The notes: generated by a model not told the origin, from the letters alone. 64,000 nucleotides of DNA from Candidatus Binatia bacterium (GCA_036563615.1 DATCMB010000021.1:124001-188000), one strand, 5' to 3'; shown: positions 1-9,999, counted from the stretch's first letter. Translations and numbers: made by a program.

Positions 1-443
1 CTGCTGAGAAAGAGGAGCGCGTTGCGTCCGGCGCGCGACGTCGAGCGGAAGCGCTCCGGATCCCTGCGCAGGTCGTCCTTGTCGATCAGCGGCAGGCGCG
101 CGAGGTCGCGCGCGGTGGTGATGCTCGCCGGGTCGACGCCGAGCTTGCGGAAGGTGTCGCGGTAGAACGGCACCGTGCGCGCCGCGTAGCGGACGGTCGC
201 GCGGACGCGGGCGTCGCGCAGGGCTTCGATGCGCGCGCGGGGCGCGTAGGGGATGCGCTGCTGGCCGGGGAGGTGTGCGAGGACGACGGCGTTGCCGGCG
301 AGCTTGCGGAGGAGTGAGCGGACGGATCGGACGCCGGGCTCGCGCGGGATCGACCTTTCGCGCGAAAGCGTCGCGTCGCGCGACGTCGTGGCGTCGCGCG
401 CGGTTGCGCGGGTGTCGGCCGCGATGTCCGGCTCGTGTCTCAA
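1..443 (-). CDS. PaaK/CapK-like AMP-binding ligase, N-terminal part (cut by window edge)
   Basis: Only the N-terminal ~145 residues are inside the window; the rest lies beyond base 1. The translation contains the layout typical of phenylacetate-CoA ligase/CapK-like adenylating enzymes: an N-terminal helix, then TVPFYRDTFRKLGVDP and RDLARLPLIDKDDLR, which matches the 'VPFYR...LPLxxKDDLR' signature of that family. These enzymes usually activate a carboxylate as acyl-AMP and pass it to CoA or another acceptor; the substrate cannot be told here. No ATG is present in frame downstream of the stop at about 507; I propose a TTG at 443 (another TTG lies at 473), so the start is weak. It is co-directional with the genes to its right. 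Confidence 0.6.
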   Translation of the reverse strand, partial: MRHEPDIAADTRATARDATTSRDATLSRERSIPREPGVRSVRSLLRKLAGNAVVLAHLPGQQRIPYAPRARIEALRDARVRATVRYAARTVPFYRDTFRKLGVDPASITTARDLARLPLIDKDDLRRDPERFRSTSRAGRNALLFLS

Positions 444-510
444 AGCGCCAACGATGCCCGCTTTGGATCGCAAAGGGGAGCGATTGGCGCGACCTGACCT
501 CGTCTACACG

Positions 511-869
511 TCAAGCAGCGGTTTGCTGATGGAACGCGACGCGCCACGTGCCGTCTCGCTTGACGTAGAGCGTCGCGCAGAGAGCCTTCTCGGCGTCCTT
601 CGGGTAGTTCCAACGCGCGGTCACCGCGTAGTGCAGCAGCGCGACGTCCGGCGCGACCGTGAGCGCGCGGACGTCTCGAAAGTCGACCTCGGCCCAGCGG
701 TGGCCGGCGGCGTTCTCCTCGCGGAGCGCGGCCAGGGCGAGCTCGAGATCGATCCTGCCGATCTCGGGGAAACGCTGACGGCATCCGGGAGGAACGCGCT
801 GCCGTAGACCTCGACGTCGTTGGTCCACAACGTCCACTCGATCTGTAGCAGCTCTCGATCGAGACCCAT
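511..869 (-). pseudogene. NTF2/SnoaL-like (DUF4440-type) small protein, frameshifted
   Basis: Read from ATG at 869 the frame gives a helix starting MGLDRELLQIEWTLWTNDVE and a strand ending FLPDAV, then turns into nonsense. Reading on from about 783 in the neighbouring frame restores FPEIGRIDLELALAAL, then VALLHYAVTARWNY and RDGTWRVAFHQQTAA before the stop at 511. Joined, they make a ~119-residue protein with the pattern of the NTF2-like superfamily (N-terminal helices, then strands ending in 'xWRVxFHQ'). The length 359 nt is one base short of a multiple of three, so a single base is missing in the GTTTCCCC run at 776-783. It may be a real pseudogene or a sequencing/assembly error. Function unknown; such proteins are often small-molecule-binding or polyketide-cyclase-like. 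Confidence 0.6.
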
Positions 870-974
870 CGCCGTCTCCGCAGCAATTCGAAAGCAACGA
901 GCTCGGCGGCGCCGATCCTCCCGACGCTCGATGCGTCAGGGAGTCGGCACCGCCGGGCTCGTCAGAGAAACGGG

Positions 975-1946
975 CTACGCCGCCGCGCTCTCGCGCGCGA
1001 TCGCCGTGAGATGCTCCGCGTCCGTCCCGCAGCACCCGCCGACGACGCGCAGCCCGTACTCGCGCTTCATCGCCGCGACCTCGCGGCCGAGCTCTGCGGG
1101 GTTGCCGCGGTCGAGCTCGGGGCTCTCGTCGAGCTCGGCGTGGCTCTTGCGCGACGAGTTGGCGCGGATGCCCTGGAAGCGGTCGAGCCAGCGGGCGCCC
1201 TCGGCCTTGGCGCGGGCGAGCGCGCCCTCGACGTGCGTGGGGTGCGCGCAGTTCACCATGTAGAAGAGCGGCGCGCCGCCGGTGGCCTCGTCGACGCGGC
1301 GGATCAGCTCGCCGAGCGACGTGCCGTCGGGGAGCGTGCCGTCGGTCTCCACGGTCGGCGACACGATCACCGGCAAGCCGAACTCGGCCGCCGCCTGCGC
1401 GACGCCGATCGACTCGGCGACGCTGGTCATCGTCAGCGCGCACACGAGCTCGACCCCGGCCCGCGCCAGCACCTCGATCTGGGCGCGGTGGTAGGCGCGC
1501 GCCTTCTCGGGGGTCACCTCGGCGTCGGACACCTTGTAGCCGTCGCCCCGCGGGCCGATGTCGGCCGTGAGGACCACGGGCAGCGCGGCGCGCGCGCCGT
1601 CGCCCGCGCGCCACTCGGCGACCGCCTCGCGGGTGCGCTGCACGGCGAGCTCGTTGAAGCGAACGAGGTCGCTCGCGGGGTAGCCGAGCGCCGTGACGAA
1701 GTCGGGGTGCGCCCGCCACACGAGCGTGTCGAGCAGCAGGCCGTGGCCGTTCTCGTGCGCCGCCGCGAAGATGAGGGCGAGGTACTCGCGCTTGAGGCGG
1801 TCCCAGGCCGCCTCGTCGTCGAAGATCTCGAACGCGCAGCCCTCGCGCAGCGGGAACCCCTGCTGGAACATCATGAAGGTCTCGGTCCCGCCGGGGGTGA
1901 TGTACGTCCGTCCGCTCGAGAAGAACCCTGCCTTGGTCGTGCTCAT
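975..1946 (-). CDS. Homocysteine S-methyltransferase family protein
   Basis: A 323-residue protein with the fold markers of the homocysteine S-methyltransferase family (MetH N-terminal domain, BHMT, MmuM): an early TETFMMFQQGF segment, an FYMVNCAHP motif (Cys of the zinc site) and a C-terminal GGCCGTDAEHL, whose paired cysteines complete the Zn ligands. The Zn-thiolate normally activates homocysteine, while the methyl donor (betaine, S-methylmethionine or other) varies by subfamily and cannot be assigned. ATG at 1946 is preceded by a TCAGGAGGAG Shine-Dalgarno on the minus strand. It ends about 105 bases upstream of the frameshifted NTF2-like gene. Confidence 0.85.
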   Translation of the reverse strand: MSTTKAGFFSSGRTYITPGGTETFMMFQQGFPLREGCAFEIFDDEAAWDRLKREYLALIFAAAHENGHGLLLDTLVWRAHPDFVTALGYPASDLVRFNELAVQRTREAVAEWRAGDGARAALPVVLTADIGPRGDGYKVSDAEVTPEKARAYHRAQIEVLARAGVELVCALTMTSVAESIGVAQAAAEFGLPVIVSPTVETDGTLPDGTSLGELIRRVDEATGGAPLFYMVNCAHPTHVEGALARAKAEGARWLDRFQGIRANSSRKSHAELDESPELDRGNPAELGREVAAMKREYGLRVVGGCCGTDAEHLTAIARESAAA

Positions 1947-1980
1947 CGACTCCTCCTGACCCGGAAGGCGTAGGGTTCCG

Positions 1981-2008
1981 CCTCACGGTGTGAGGCCCCG
2001 GGGCCTCA
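1981..2008. terminator. Interlocked inverted repeats at the end of the TolB/TPR gene
   Basis: Two overlapping inverted repeats lie here: CCTCAC-GGT-GTGAGG (1981-1995) and the perfect palindrome TGAGGCCCCGGGGCCTCA (1991-2008), which includes the stop codon of the TolB/TPR gene. The two hairpins exclude each other. There is no T tract, so it is at best a non-canonical terminator or an RNA end-stabilising element; the call rests only on symmetry and position. Confidence 0.35.
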
Positions 2009-3805
2009 GATTGCCCAATGGACGGGCGTTTCGGGGTAGTACGCGCAGACCGTGCCGGTGCGGATCGTGTTCTCGAGGTGACGGCCGAGCGCGGGGTGCG
2101 CGGCGGCGATCTTGCGCATCGCGCTGCGCATCCGCCAGGTGACGCTCGAGCGCGCCCGCTCGATCGCGCTGCCGACCCGGCGCGGACGGCCGCCGAGACC
2201 GAGCGCCCCGGCGAGCGTCGTCACGAGCTGGTCGAGCTCGTCCCGGGCGCGCTCGGCGCGACCGAGGTCGGAGCGGCGCTCGGCGTCCTCGATCTCCTCC
2301 TCGAGCTCGCGGATCCGCGTCCGCACCTCGCGGCGCGCGCGCTCGTCGAGCACGGGGTCGGCGCCGGTCGGCTCGTCGCCGCGGCCGGCGAGCTCGAGAC
2401 AGTGCAGCTCCTCGCCGGGGCGCGAGAGGAGCTGCGCGAGGTCGAGGAAGCCCTTCACCTCGCGCAGACGCACGACCTCGCCCGCGAACGCGAGCGTCCA
2501 GACGTCGCCCTCGCGGCGGAAGACCGCCTGCGGCTGGCCTGCCTCGCGCGCGGCGATCGGCGTGGAGTGCACGTCGGCGTCGGGATCGGGCGCGAGACCC
2601 GCCATCTGCAGCCCGCGCGCGAGCGCCTCGAGCGGCTCCGCGGACCGGAAGGGGTTCACGAGCGCGAGCCAGCGCAGCTCCTCGCCGGGCTCGGGGTCGC
2701 GCCCGAACAGGATCTTCTCGCGGAAGTCGGCGCGGAACATCTCGAGGTGACGCTTGGCGACGGCCGCGTCGCCGACGAGCGCCGCGCTCGCCGCGAGGTA
2801 GGCCGGCACGTCGACCAGCGCGCGCGGCGCGCGCAGCGCGACGTCGCGCGCTTCCTCGTAGCGGCCCGCGGCGAACAGCGGCACCGTCAAGCATGCGACG
2901 TACCAGTCGGGATGGCGCGGATGGAGCCGCATCGCCTTGCGCGCGAGCTCGACGCCCGACTCGGCGTCGCCGAGGTAGCCGCGTGCGGATCCGGCCTGCG
3001 CGAGCACGTCGGCGTCGTTCGGGTTGAGCGCGAGCGCGCGGTCGGTGCGTCGCGCCGACTCGTCGAACTCGCGGCGGAACAGCAGCACGCGCGCGAGCAC
3101 CGTTTGCACGTGCGCGTCCGAGTCGTCAAGCGCCGCGGCGCGCGACGCGTGCTCGAAGGCGAGGCGCTCCTTCTCGTCCCAGCGCTCCCAGAGCTGGCAG
3201 CTCCACTCGTTGAAGTGCGACAGCGACAGACCGGTGTGGGCGCGCGCGTACGTCGGGTCGAGCTCGATCGCGCGCTGGAAGAAGGCGCGCGCGCGCTCGT
3301 CGTCCTCGGGCGTGCCGCCGCGAAGCGCGTCGATCCCGCGCAGCCAGCACTCGTAGACCTCGAGCGAGGTGAGCGGCTTGCGTCGCGCGCGCGACAGCCG
3401 CTCGCTGTCGACCTCGATCGCGAGCGCGCTCGCCACCTGACCGACGATCTCGTCCTGCAGCGCGAGCACGTCGGTCGCCGGCGCGTCGAAGCGTCCCGCC
3501 CAGAGCTGCCGACCCGAGGCGGCTTCCGTCAGCCGCGCCGTCACGCGCAGCTTGCCGTCGCCGCGGCGGACGCTGCCGCGCAGCACGAGCGTCGCGCCGT
3601 CGCGGCGCGCGTCGGCCTCGCCGCCGGTCTCGGCGAACGAGGTGTCGGGATGCAGCACCTCGAGCGTCGGGAAGCGCGACAGCTCGACGATCAGATCTTC
3701 GACGAAGCCGCGCGCGAAGTAGGCGTCCGAGGCGTCCTCGGACAAGCTCTCGAAGGGCAGCACCGCGACGCGTGCCGCGGCGTCCTGAAGAGCGACGTCA
3801 GACAT
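2006..3805 (-). CDS. TolB-like/TPR protein with conserved C-terminal domain
   Basis: A 599-residue soluble protein. Residues ~10-150 form a TolB-N/FlgO-like domain of the type found in adenylate-cyclase-associated and SARP-like regulators (VAVLPFESLSEDASDAYFA, then GKLRVTARL and GRQLWAGRFD). Residues ~160-370 are TPR-like helical pairs (e.g. AFFQRAIELDPTYARAHTGL). The C-terminal ~180 residues carry a domain common at the ends of actinobacterial and myxobacterial signalling ATPases: REGDVWTLAFAGEVVRLREVKG, then LGRHLENTIRTGTVCAYYP. No signal peptide, kinase, cyclase or DNA-binding domain is visible, so it looks like a signalling protein that lost or never had its output module. Start ATG at 3805; function unknown. 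Confidence 0.7.
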   Translation of the reverse strand: MSDVALQDAAARVAVLPFESLSEDASDAYFARGFVEDLIVELSRFPTLEVLHPDTSFAETGGEADARRDGATLVLRGSVRRGDGKLRVTARLTEAASGRQLWAGRFDAPATDVLALQDEIVGQVASALAIEVDSERLSRARRKPLTSLEVYECWLRGIDALRGGTPEDDERARAFFQRAIELDPTYARAHTGLSLSHFNEWSCQLWERWDEKERLAFEHASRAAALDDSDAHVQTVLARVLLFRREFDESARRTDRALALNPNDADVLAQAGSARGYLGDAESGVELARKAMRLHPRHPDWYVACLTVPLFAAGRYEEARDVALRAPRALVDVPAYLAASAALVGDAAVAKRHLEMFRADFREKILFGRDPEPGEELRWLALVNPFRSAEPLEALARGLQMAGLAPDPDADVHSTPIAAREAGQPQAVFRREGDVWTLAFAGEVVRLREVKGFLDLAQLLSRPGEELHCLELAGRGDEPTGADPVLDERARREVRTRIRELEEEIEDAERRSDLGRAERARDELDQLVTTLAGALGLGGRPRRVGSAIERARSSVTWRMRSAMRKIAAAHPALGRHLENTIRTGTVCAYYPETPVHWAI

Positions 3806-3892
3806 AGGTCGATCAGCGAGGGCTAAACCGGCCGCAGTCTAGCGCCACGCCCGCTCGGAGACGAGCGCTTCCGGAAGGACGAGCTCGTCGCG

Positions 3893-4273
3893 CTACTTCA
3901 GAAGCGGTAGCGCCGCGGTCACGACCCCGGATTCCGTGACGACCGCGAGCGCCCCGCGAATCTTCGCGCTCGGTGCGCTGACCGTACACTAGCCGATGCT
4001 GCCGGAGTCGAAACCGCCGCTGTCCAGCACGCAGGAGCCACCGGCCGCGATCGGCTTTCCGGTGCAGGTGTCGATGGTCGCGATGCTCGACCCCGAAGCG
4101 AAGCTGCGCAGGACGGCCGTCGCCTTGACGGGCTTCGACCCGGTGTTGGTCACCGTGCAGGTCAAGGTGCTTCCGGGGGCGGCTTGCAGCACGCCCGAGG
4201 CGAGGTTCACGCCGAAGGCAGGCGACGCGACGGAGAGGATCGCGCAGGCGAGGAGGCAAGCTTTCCGGCTCAT
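3893..4273 (-). pseudogene. Small secreted protein interrupted by an in-frame TAG
   Basis: ATG at 4273, with AGGAG seven bases upstream, opens a frame with a signal peptide (MSRKACLLACAILSVASPAFG) followed by LTCTVTNTGSKPVKATAVL and IDTCTGKPIAAGGSCVL. The frame meets TAG at 3989-3991 (94 residues), but it stays open in the same frame to a second TAG at 3893-3895. That stretch reads CTVSAPSAKIRGALAVVTES and ends VVTAALPLLK, which continues the Cys-containing beta-strand pattern. The whole is 126 residues with cysteines positioned as in small exported beta-sandwich proteins seen in environmental proteobacteria. The simplest reading is a TAC-to-TAG nonsense change, giving a truncated protein or pseudogene; a base-call error is possible. 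Confidence 0.6.
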
Positions 4274-4347
4274 CGGACATCTCCTGATCGAGATCCTCGA
4301 CATACGCCGCGCGAGCCTGCCTCCGTCGAGCGATTTTCTTCGCTCGC

Positions 4348-5141
4348 TCAGCTCGACCCGCCGAACCGCTCCTGCAGCCGCTGCATGCCGCGGATCCAGC
4401 GGTCGTAGTCCGCGGTCTTGCGCCGGAGGTACTCGAGCACCTGCGGGTGCGGCAGGATGAGGAAGCGCTCGTCGGCGAGCCCGGCGATCACGGCGTCGGC
4501 GACCTGCTCGGGCTCGAGCACCCCGTCGACGCCGGCGACGCCGCCGTTCTCGAAGCCGGCGATCATCGGCGTGCGCACCGCCTGCGGGCACAGCACCGAC
4601 ACCTTGAGGCCGCGCGCGCCGTAGGTGATCGCGAGCCACTCGGCGAAGGACACCGCGGCGTGCTTGGTGACCGCGTAGGGCGCCGAGCCGATCTGGCTCA
4701 GCAGCCCCGCCGCCGACGCCGTCTGCAGCAGGTAGCCGCCGCCGCGCGCGAGCATGCGCGGCACCAGCGCCCGTGCTGCATGAAGATGCGCCAGCACGTG
4801 GATCGCCCACATGCGCTGCCAGTCCTCGTTCGGCGTCTCGAGCCCGCCCTCGAAGACGATGCCGGCGTTCGAGCAGAAGAGGTCGATCGGCCCGAGGTCG
4901 CGCTCGGTGCGCTCGACGAGGGCCGCGATCTCGGCCTCGACGGCGACGTCGACGCGCTCGCCGACCGCGCGCACCGCGCCCTTCGACTCCGCGGCGAGCT
5001 CGTCCGCGACGCGGCGGGCGCCGTCGCCGTCGCGGTCGGCGACCACGACGGCGCGCGCCCCCTCCGCGGCGAAACGACGGGCGAGCGCGCGACCGATGCC
5101 GCTCGCGCCGCCCGTCACCACGACCGTCTTGCCAGCGACGT

Positions 5142-5145
<4 letters not shown>
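4348..5145 (-). CDS. SDR family NAD(P)-dependent oxidoreductase
   Basis: Classical short-chain dehydrogenase/reductase of 265 residues: N-terminal [12 protein letters not shown] cofactor-binding glycine motif, SNAGI (NAG) motif, catalytic Ser in LLQTASAAG and Tyr/Lys in YAVTK. Asp-containing VVADRD after strand 2 would favour NAD(H). The GTG start at 5145 overlaps the TGA of the upstream acyl-CoA dehydrogenase (GTGA), so the two are translationally coupled. With that partner it probably oxidises or reduces a hydroxyacyl or alcohol intermediate; the substrate is unknown. Confidence 0.85.
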
Positions 5146-6347
<1,202 letters not shown>

Positions 6348-6566
6348 CGATTGCCTCCTCGAGCTGACGCGATTGCCGGTCTCGGCGGCGCGAGACCTCC
6401 CGTGTCCTACTTCGTGCGCGTCCGCGCGCCAACCCGAGCTCGGATTTCTGGATGCGTCGTCACACCGCGATGCGTCATGAACGCGGCGACGACCGCCACC
6501 TTGTCTTGACGCTCGCCGATCGAACGTCCGCGACGACCGCATGTCGCAGCGTGCGGCGTCTGCCCT

Positions 6567-7946
6567 TCAGCGTCTGCGACGAGCGCTGCGACCGCTGCGT
6601 CGCGCGTCGTCCGCGGCGAGCAACGCCAGCTCGTGCGCCGCGCGCAGCCCGCTCTCGATCGCGCCGTTCATGTAGCCCTGCCAGCGATCGCTCGTGTGCT
6701 CGCCGGCGAACACGACGCGCGCGTGCGGACGACGGAGCCAGGCGCGCAGCTCGGGATCGAACGTCGGGTCGAAGAACGCGTACGCGCCGCGCGACCAGCG
6801 CTCGCGCTCCCAGCACGCGACGTGTCCGTGCAGGGCGCGCGCGTCGTGCGCGCCGAGCCAGGCGAGGTCCTCGCGCACGACGTCGAAGCCGCCGCGCGCG
6901 ATGCGCTCGCGCAGGGCGCGGCTCGCGCGTCCGCCGGCGAGCAGCGTGAGGATGCCGGCGCGTCCGCGCTGCTCCTCGTTCGCGTCCCACACCGCACCGT
7001 GCGGCATGTCGGAGCCGTAGGCACGCGGACGTCCGCGCACGCGCCAGAAGGCGCGCTCGAGCTGCACGTTCGCCTTCGCCATCGCGCCGTAGCGCAGGCG
7101 CGCGATCGCCTCGTGCTGCGACGCGGGCAGCGCCGGCGAGAGCGAAACCTCGCGCAGCGTCGAGGTCGGCAGCGCGACCACGCACCAATCTGCGTGCAGC
7201 GTCTCGCGTCGGCCGCGCGCGTCCTCGGTTTCGACGACGACGGACGACGTTCGTCCTGCACCTGCCCGCGTGCGGCAGCGGATCGCGCGCACGACGCAGC
7301 CGGTGCGCACGACGACGTCGCGCGCGAGCGCCGCGGCGAGCTGGTCGTTGCCGCCGCGGATGCGGTAGAGCCCGCCGCGCGCAGCCCCACCTTCCTGAGC
7401 AAGCTCGTCGACGAGCTGCAGCAGCGACATGTCCTCGGGGTCGGCGGCGAAGAAGCCGCGCAGGCTGGTCGCGAGCGCGCGCAGGCCCGCGCCGGCGCCG
7501 ACCTCGTCGAGCCACTGCGCGACCGAGCGCCGCGCGATGGCGCGCGCGATCGGACCTTCCCAGCGTCGCTCGGCGAGCCGGAACGCGTCGATCTCGGGCG
7601 CGAGGCGATGCGCGAGCTCGCCCCAGCCGCTGGCACCTCGGTGCACGCGCCGCACGCCGTCGTCGTCGAGACGGTACGACGCGAAGCCCTGCTTCAGGAT
7701 CGGGACGAGCTCGAGTCCCAGACGGCGCACGAGGCCGATGATCGTGTCCTGACCTTCGTCGATGAGATCCGCGCCCGCTTCGGCGTGCTGGCCGTAGGCG
7801 AAGCCCTCGCGGACCGTCCACACGCGCCCGCCGATGCGCTCGCGCGCTTCGAGAACGATCACCTCGAAGCCACGCGCGCGCAGCTCGCTCGCTGCAGCGA
7901 GTCCCGCGAGCCCCGCGCCGACGACCGCGACCTTCCCCGCGCTCAA
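6567..7946 (-). CDS. FAD-dependent amine oxidase (flavin monoamine oxidase family)
   Basis: A 459-residue flavoprotein. The N-terminus has the Rossmann dinucleotide motif VAVVGAGLAGLAAA followed by EARERIGGRVWT, and the C-terminus has VVFAGEHTSDRWQGYMNGAIESG, the FAD-binding end of the MAO/polyamine oxidase/L-amino-acid oxidase family. It should oxidise an amine or amino acid to an imine, releasing ammonia and peroxide. The start is TTG at 7946, in a TTGA overlap with the stop of a 21-codon reading frame that itself overlaps the deaminase gene. It is the last gene of a run with a cysteine hydrolase, a deacetylase-fold protein and a deaminase, suggesting a role in nitrogen-compound breakdown. 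Confidence 0.85.
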   Translation of the reverse strand: MSAGKVAVVGAGLAGLAAASELRARGFEVIVLEARERIGGRVWTVREGFAYGQHAEAGADLIDEGQDTIIGLVRRLGLELVPILKQGFASYRLDDDGVRRVHRGASGWGELAHRLAPEIDAFRLAERRWEGPIARAIARRSVAQWLDEVGAGAGLRALATSLRGFFAADPEDMSLLQLVDELAQEGGAARGGLYRIRGGNDQLAAALARDVVVRTGCVVRAIRCRTRAGAGRTSSVVVETEDARGRRETLHADWCVVALPTSTLREVSLSPALPASQHEAIARLRYGAMAKANVQLERAFWRVRGRPRAYGSDMPHGAVWDANEEQRGRAGILTLLAGGRASRALRERIARGGFDVVREDLAWLGAHDARALHGHVACWERERWSRGAYAFFDPTFDPELRAWLRRPHARVVFAGEHTSDRWQGYMNGAIESGLRAAHELALLAADDARRSGRSARRRR

Positions 7947-8008
7947 GCCGCCTCGCCGCCTCCCATCCGCAGCATGGTGCGCACGATCTCGTAGCGGTCG
8001 CGCGTCAC
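7943..8008 (-). CDS. Candidate 21-residue coupled microprotein
   Basis: GTG at 8008 overlaps the stop of the adenosine deaminase-like gene (GTGA), and this 22-codon frame ends in a TGA at 7943-7945 that overlaps the TTG start of the amine oxidase (TTGA). The translation is MTRDRYEIVRTMLRMGGGE plus two alanines. Double 4-base overlaps are the usual sign of coupled genes in this window. It could be a tiny protein, a coupling device only, or the displaced C-terminus of the deaminase after a frameshift. No function can be assigned. Confidence 0.35.
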   Translation of the reverse strand: MTRDRYEIVRTMLRMGGGEAA

Positions 8009-9063
8009 CCGCGCAGGAACGACGCCTCGGCGGCGATCGCGAAGCAGCGCGCGACCTCGCTGCCCGTCAAGATGCCGGCCGTCACCAGCAGCTCGACCTC
8101 GCGGCGCAGATCGGTGCCGAGGATGTACGTCGCGTCGGTGTTGATCGTGAACTTGACGTCGTTCTCGAGGAACGTGCGCAGGATGAAGCGCAGCTCGTCG
8201 AGCCCGCTCACCGCGCGCGTGCTCAGGTTCGACGTCGGGCAGATCTCGAGCACCACACCCGCCTCGCGCAGACGGTCCATTGCCTCCTTCGAGTACGCGG
8301 CGCGGATGCCGTGACCGATCCGCTGCGGGCGCAGACGCTCGACCGCCGCGATCACGCCGTCGGCCGCGGTGTGCGGCGTCTCGCCGGTGTGCACCGTCGT
8401 TCCGAGGCCGGCGTCGCGCGCGCGCTCGAACATGCCGGCGAAGCGCTCGGCCGACGCCGGGTCGAGCTCCGGACGCTGGCGCTCCGTGCCGGCGAGGTCG
8501 ATGCCGACCACGCCGCGCGAGCGGTAGCGGATCGCCTTCTCGACGATGATCTCGTTGAGCTCGGTCGGGAACTCGCGCGCGAGGCAGAAGATCAGCCCGG
8601 CCTTCATGTTGTACTCGAGGCAGGCGCGGTCCATGCCGCGCAGCGCGGCATGGATGATGTGGTCGAGGTCGCGCTCGCCGCCGAGGTTGCGCTTCATCGG
8701 GTTGAAGCGCAGCTCCATGGTCGCGACGCGCGAGCCGCGGTACTCCTTCGCCAGCACCTCGTAGATCGCGCGCTCGATCGCGTGCGGCCCGGACTGGATG
8801 CGCTCCGTCCAGCGGTGCAGGATCTCGAGGTAGTCCTCGAGGCTCTTGACGCGGTCGGGGCTCGCGGTGACCAGGTCGACGAACTCGAAGTAGCCGCGCA
8901 CCGGCAGCTTCATGCCCTGCGAGTGCGCCATCTCCCAGAGGATGTGCGGCGCGACCGCGCCGCCGACGTGCAGGTGCAGCTCGGTGAGCCACTCGGGCAG
9001 CCCGGGGATGGCGGCGCGCTCCGGGCTGCGCAGCGTCGGGACGGGGATCGCTTCCGGCGCCAT
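8005..9063 (-). CDS. Adenosine deaminase family protein
   Basis: A 352-residue TIM-barrel deaminase of the ADA/AMP-deaminase superfamily. It shows the metal-binding TELHLHVGG (HxH), the HTGE pair that supplies His and the catalytic Glu, IGHG, and NTDAT with the final Asp ligand (usually NTDDP). It should hydrolyse an amino group from a purine or related ring. The Ala in place of Asp after NTD departs from typical adenosine deaminases, so the substrate may be something else. It lies 30 bases after the deacetylase-fold gene and is coupled downstream through a tiny frame to the amine oxidase. Confidence 0.8.
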   Translation of the reverse strand: MAPEAIPVPTLRSPERAAIPGLPEWLTELHLHVGGAVAPHILWEMAHSQGMKLPVRGYFEFVDLVTASPDRVKSLEDYLEILHRWTERIQSGPHAIERAIYEVLAKEYRGSRVATMELRFNPMKRNLGGERDLDHIIHAALRGMDRACLEYNMKAGLIFCLAREFPTELNEIIVEKAIRYRSRGVVGIDLAGTERQRPELDPASAERFAGMFERARDAGLGTTVHTGETPHTAADGVIAAVERLRPQRIGHGIRAAYSKEAMDRLREAGVVLEICPTSNLSTRAVSGLDELRFILRTFLENDVKFTINTDATYILGTDLRREVELLVTAGILTGSEVARCFAIAAEASFLRG

Positions 9064-9093
9064 GCTTCAGCGAAGCGCCGGCGCGACGCAGGG

Positions 9094-9999
9094 TCAAGCC
9101 TGACGGCGAATTCGCTCGGGCGAGCGCGGCACGAGGTCGAGGTCGATCTCGCGTCGGGCCTCGGGATGCTCCTTCACCCAGCGCGCGATCTCGCTGCCGC
9201 GCGCGAACCACACGCCACCCGCGGCCTGCATGTCGCGCACCAGACGCTCGAGCAGACGCACGCGCGACGGACGGCCCATGAGCCAGGGGTGCATGGTGAG
9301 CACGAAGCAGCAGCCGAAGTCGCGCATGGCGAAGAACTCCTGCCACCAGAGGTCGTGGACCTTCTCGCAGTTCTCCGGAATGACGCCCCAGTGCGGGTCG
9401 GCGTTGAACGCGAACTGCTCCCAGTCCTCGAGCATCCACTGCGCGGGAATCTCGACCAAGCGCTCGCGCAGCAGGTAGGGCACGTCGTCGCCCATCAGGC
9501 TCGAGTCGTAGAGGAAGCCCTCGCGGACCAGCAGCTCGGGCGTGCGCGGATTGATCTCGTACCAGGGCGCGCGGTAGCCGACCGGACGCACGCCCGAGAG
9601 GCGCGTCAAGATGTCCGTGGTCCTGCGCAGCACGTCGCGCTCGCGCGCCGCGGAGAGCGTCGGCAGGCGCTCGTGCAGGAAGCCGTGGACGCCGATCTCG
9701 TGCCCGTCCTGCGCGATCGCCTGCAGCATGCGCGGGTGACGCTCGGCGACCCAGCCCGGCACGAAGAAGGTCGCCGGCACGTCGAGGTGCGCGAGCAGCT
9801 CGAGCAGACGCGGCACGCCGACGCGCGGCCCGTACTCGCACTGCGACATCGTCGAGAGCCGCTCGACGAGCTTCGGATCCTCCGACAGCGCCGTGGTCTC
9901 GCCGTCGACGTCGAAGCTCAGCATCACCGCGCAGCGCGCGCCGTCGGGCCAGACGAAGCGCGGCGCGGGAGCGAACGGTGCGGGCTTCACCCGAGCCAT
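9094..9999 (-). CDS. Polysaccharide deacetylase-fold protein (PuuE/allantoinase-like group)
   Basis: A 301-residue NodB-homology protein without signal peptide: MLSFDVDGET (motif 1 with DVD), ATFFVPGW, HEIGVHGFLH (H-x-H metal site), YRAPWYEINP, and CCFVLTMHPWLMGR (motif with the distal His). Cytosolic members of this family include PuuE-type allantoinases and other amide hydrolases, not only sugar deacetylases. The first 12 bases of the gene overlap the end of the cysteine hydrolase gene. That coupling and its neighbours favour a role on a small nitrogen compound (inference) over cell-wall modification. Confidence 0.8.
   Translation of the reverse strand: MARVKPAPFAPAPRFVWPDGARCAVMLSFDVDGETTALSEDPKLVERLSTMSQCEYGPRVGVPRLLELLAHLDVPATFFVPGWVAERHPRMLQAIAQDGHEIGVHGFLHERLPTLSAARERDVLRRTTDILTRLSGVRPVGYRAPWYEINPRTPELLVREGFLYDSSLMGDDVPYLLRERLVEIPAQWMLEDWEQFAFNADPHWGVIPENCEKVHDLWWQEFFAMRDFGCCFVLTMHPWLMGRPSRVRLLERLVRDMQAAGGVWFARGSEIARWVKEHPEARREIDLDLVPRSPERIRRQA

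Noticed and set aside
776-783. Programmed -1 frameshifting in the NTF2-like gene
   Set aside because: GTTTCCCC does not form an X-XXY-YYZ slippery site in the zero frame and no downstream pseudoknot was evident.
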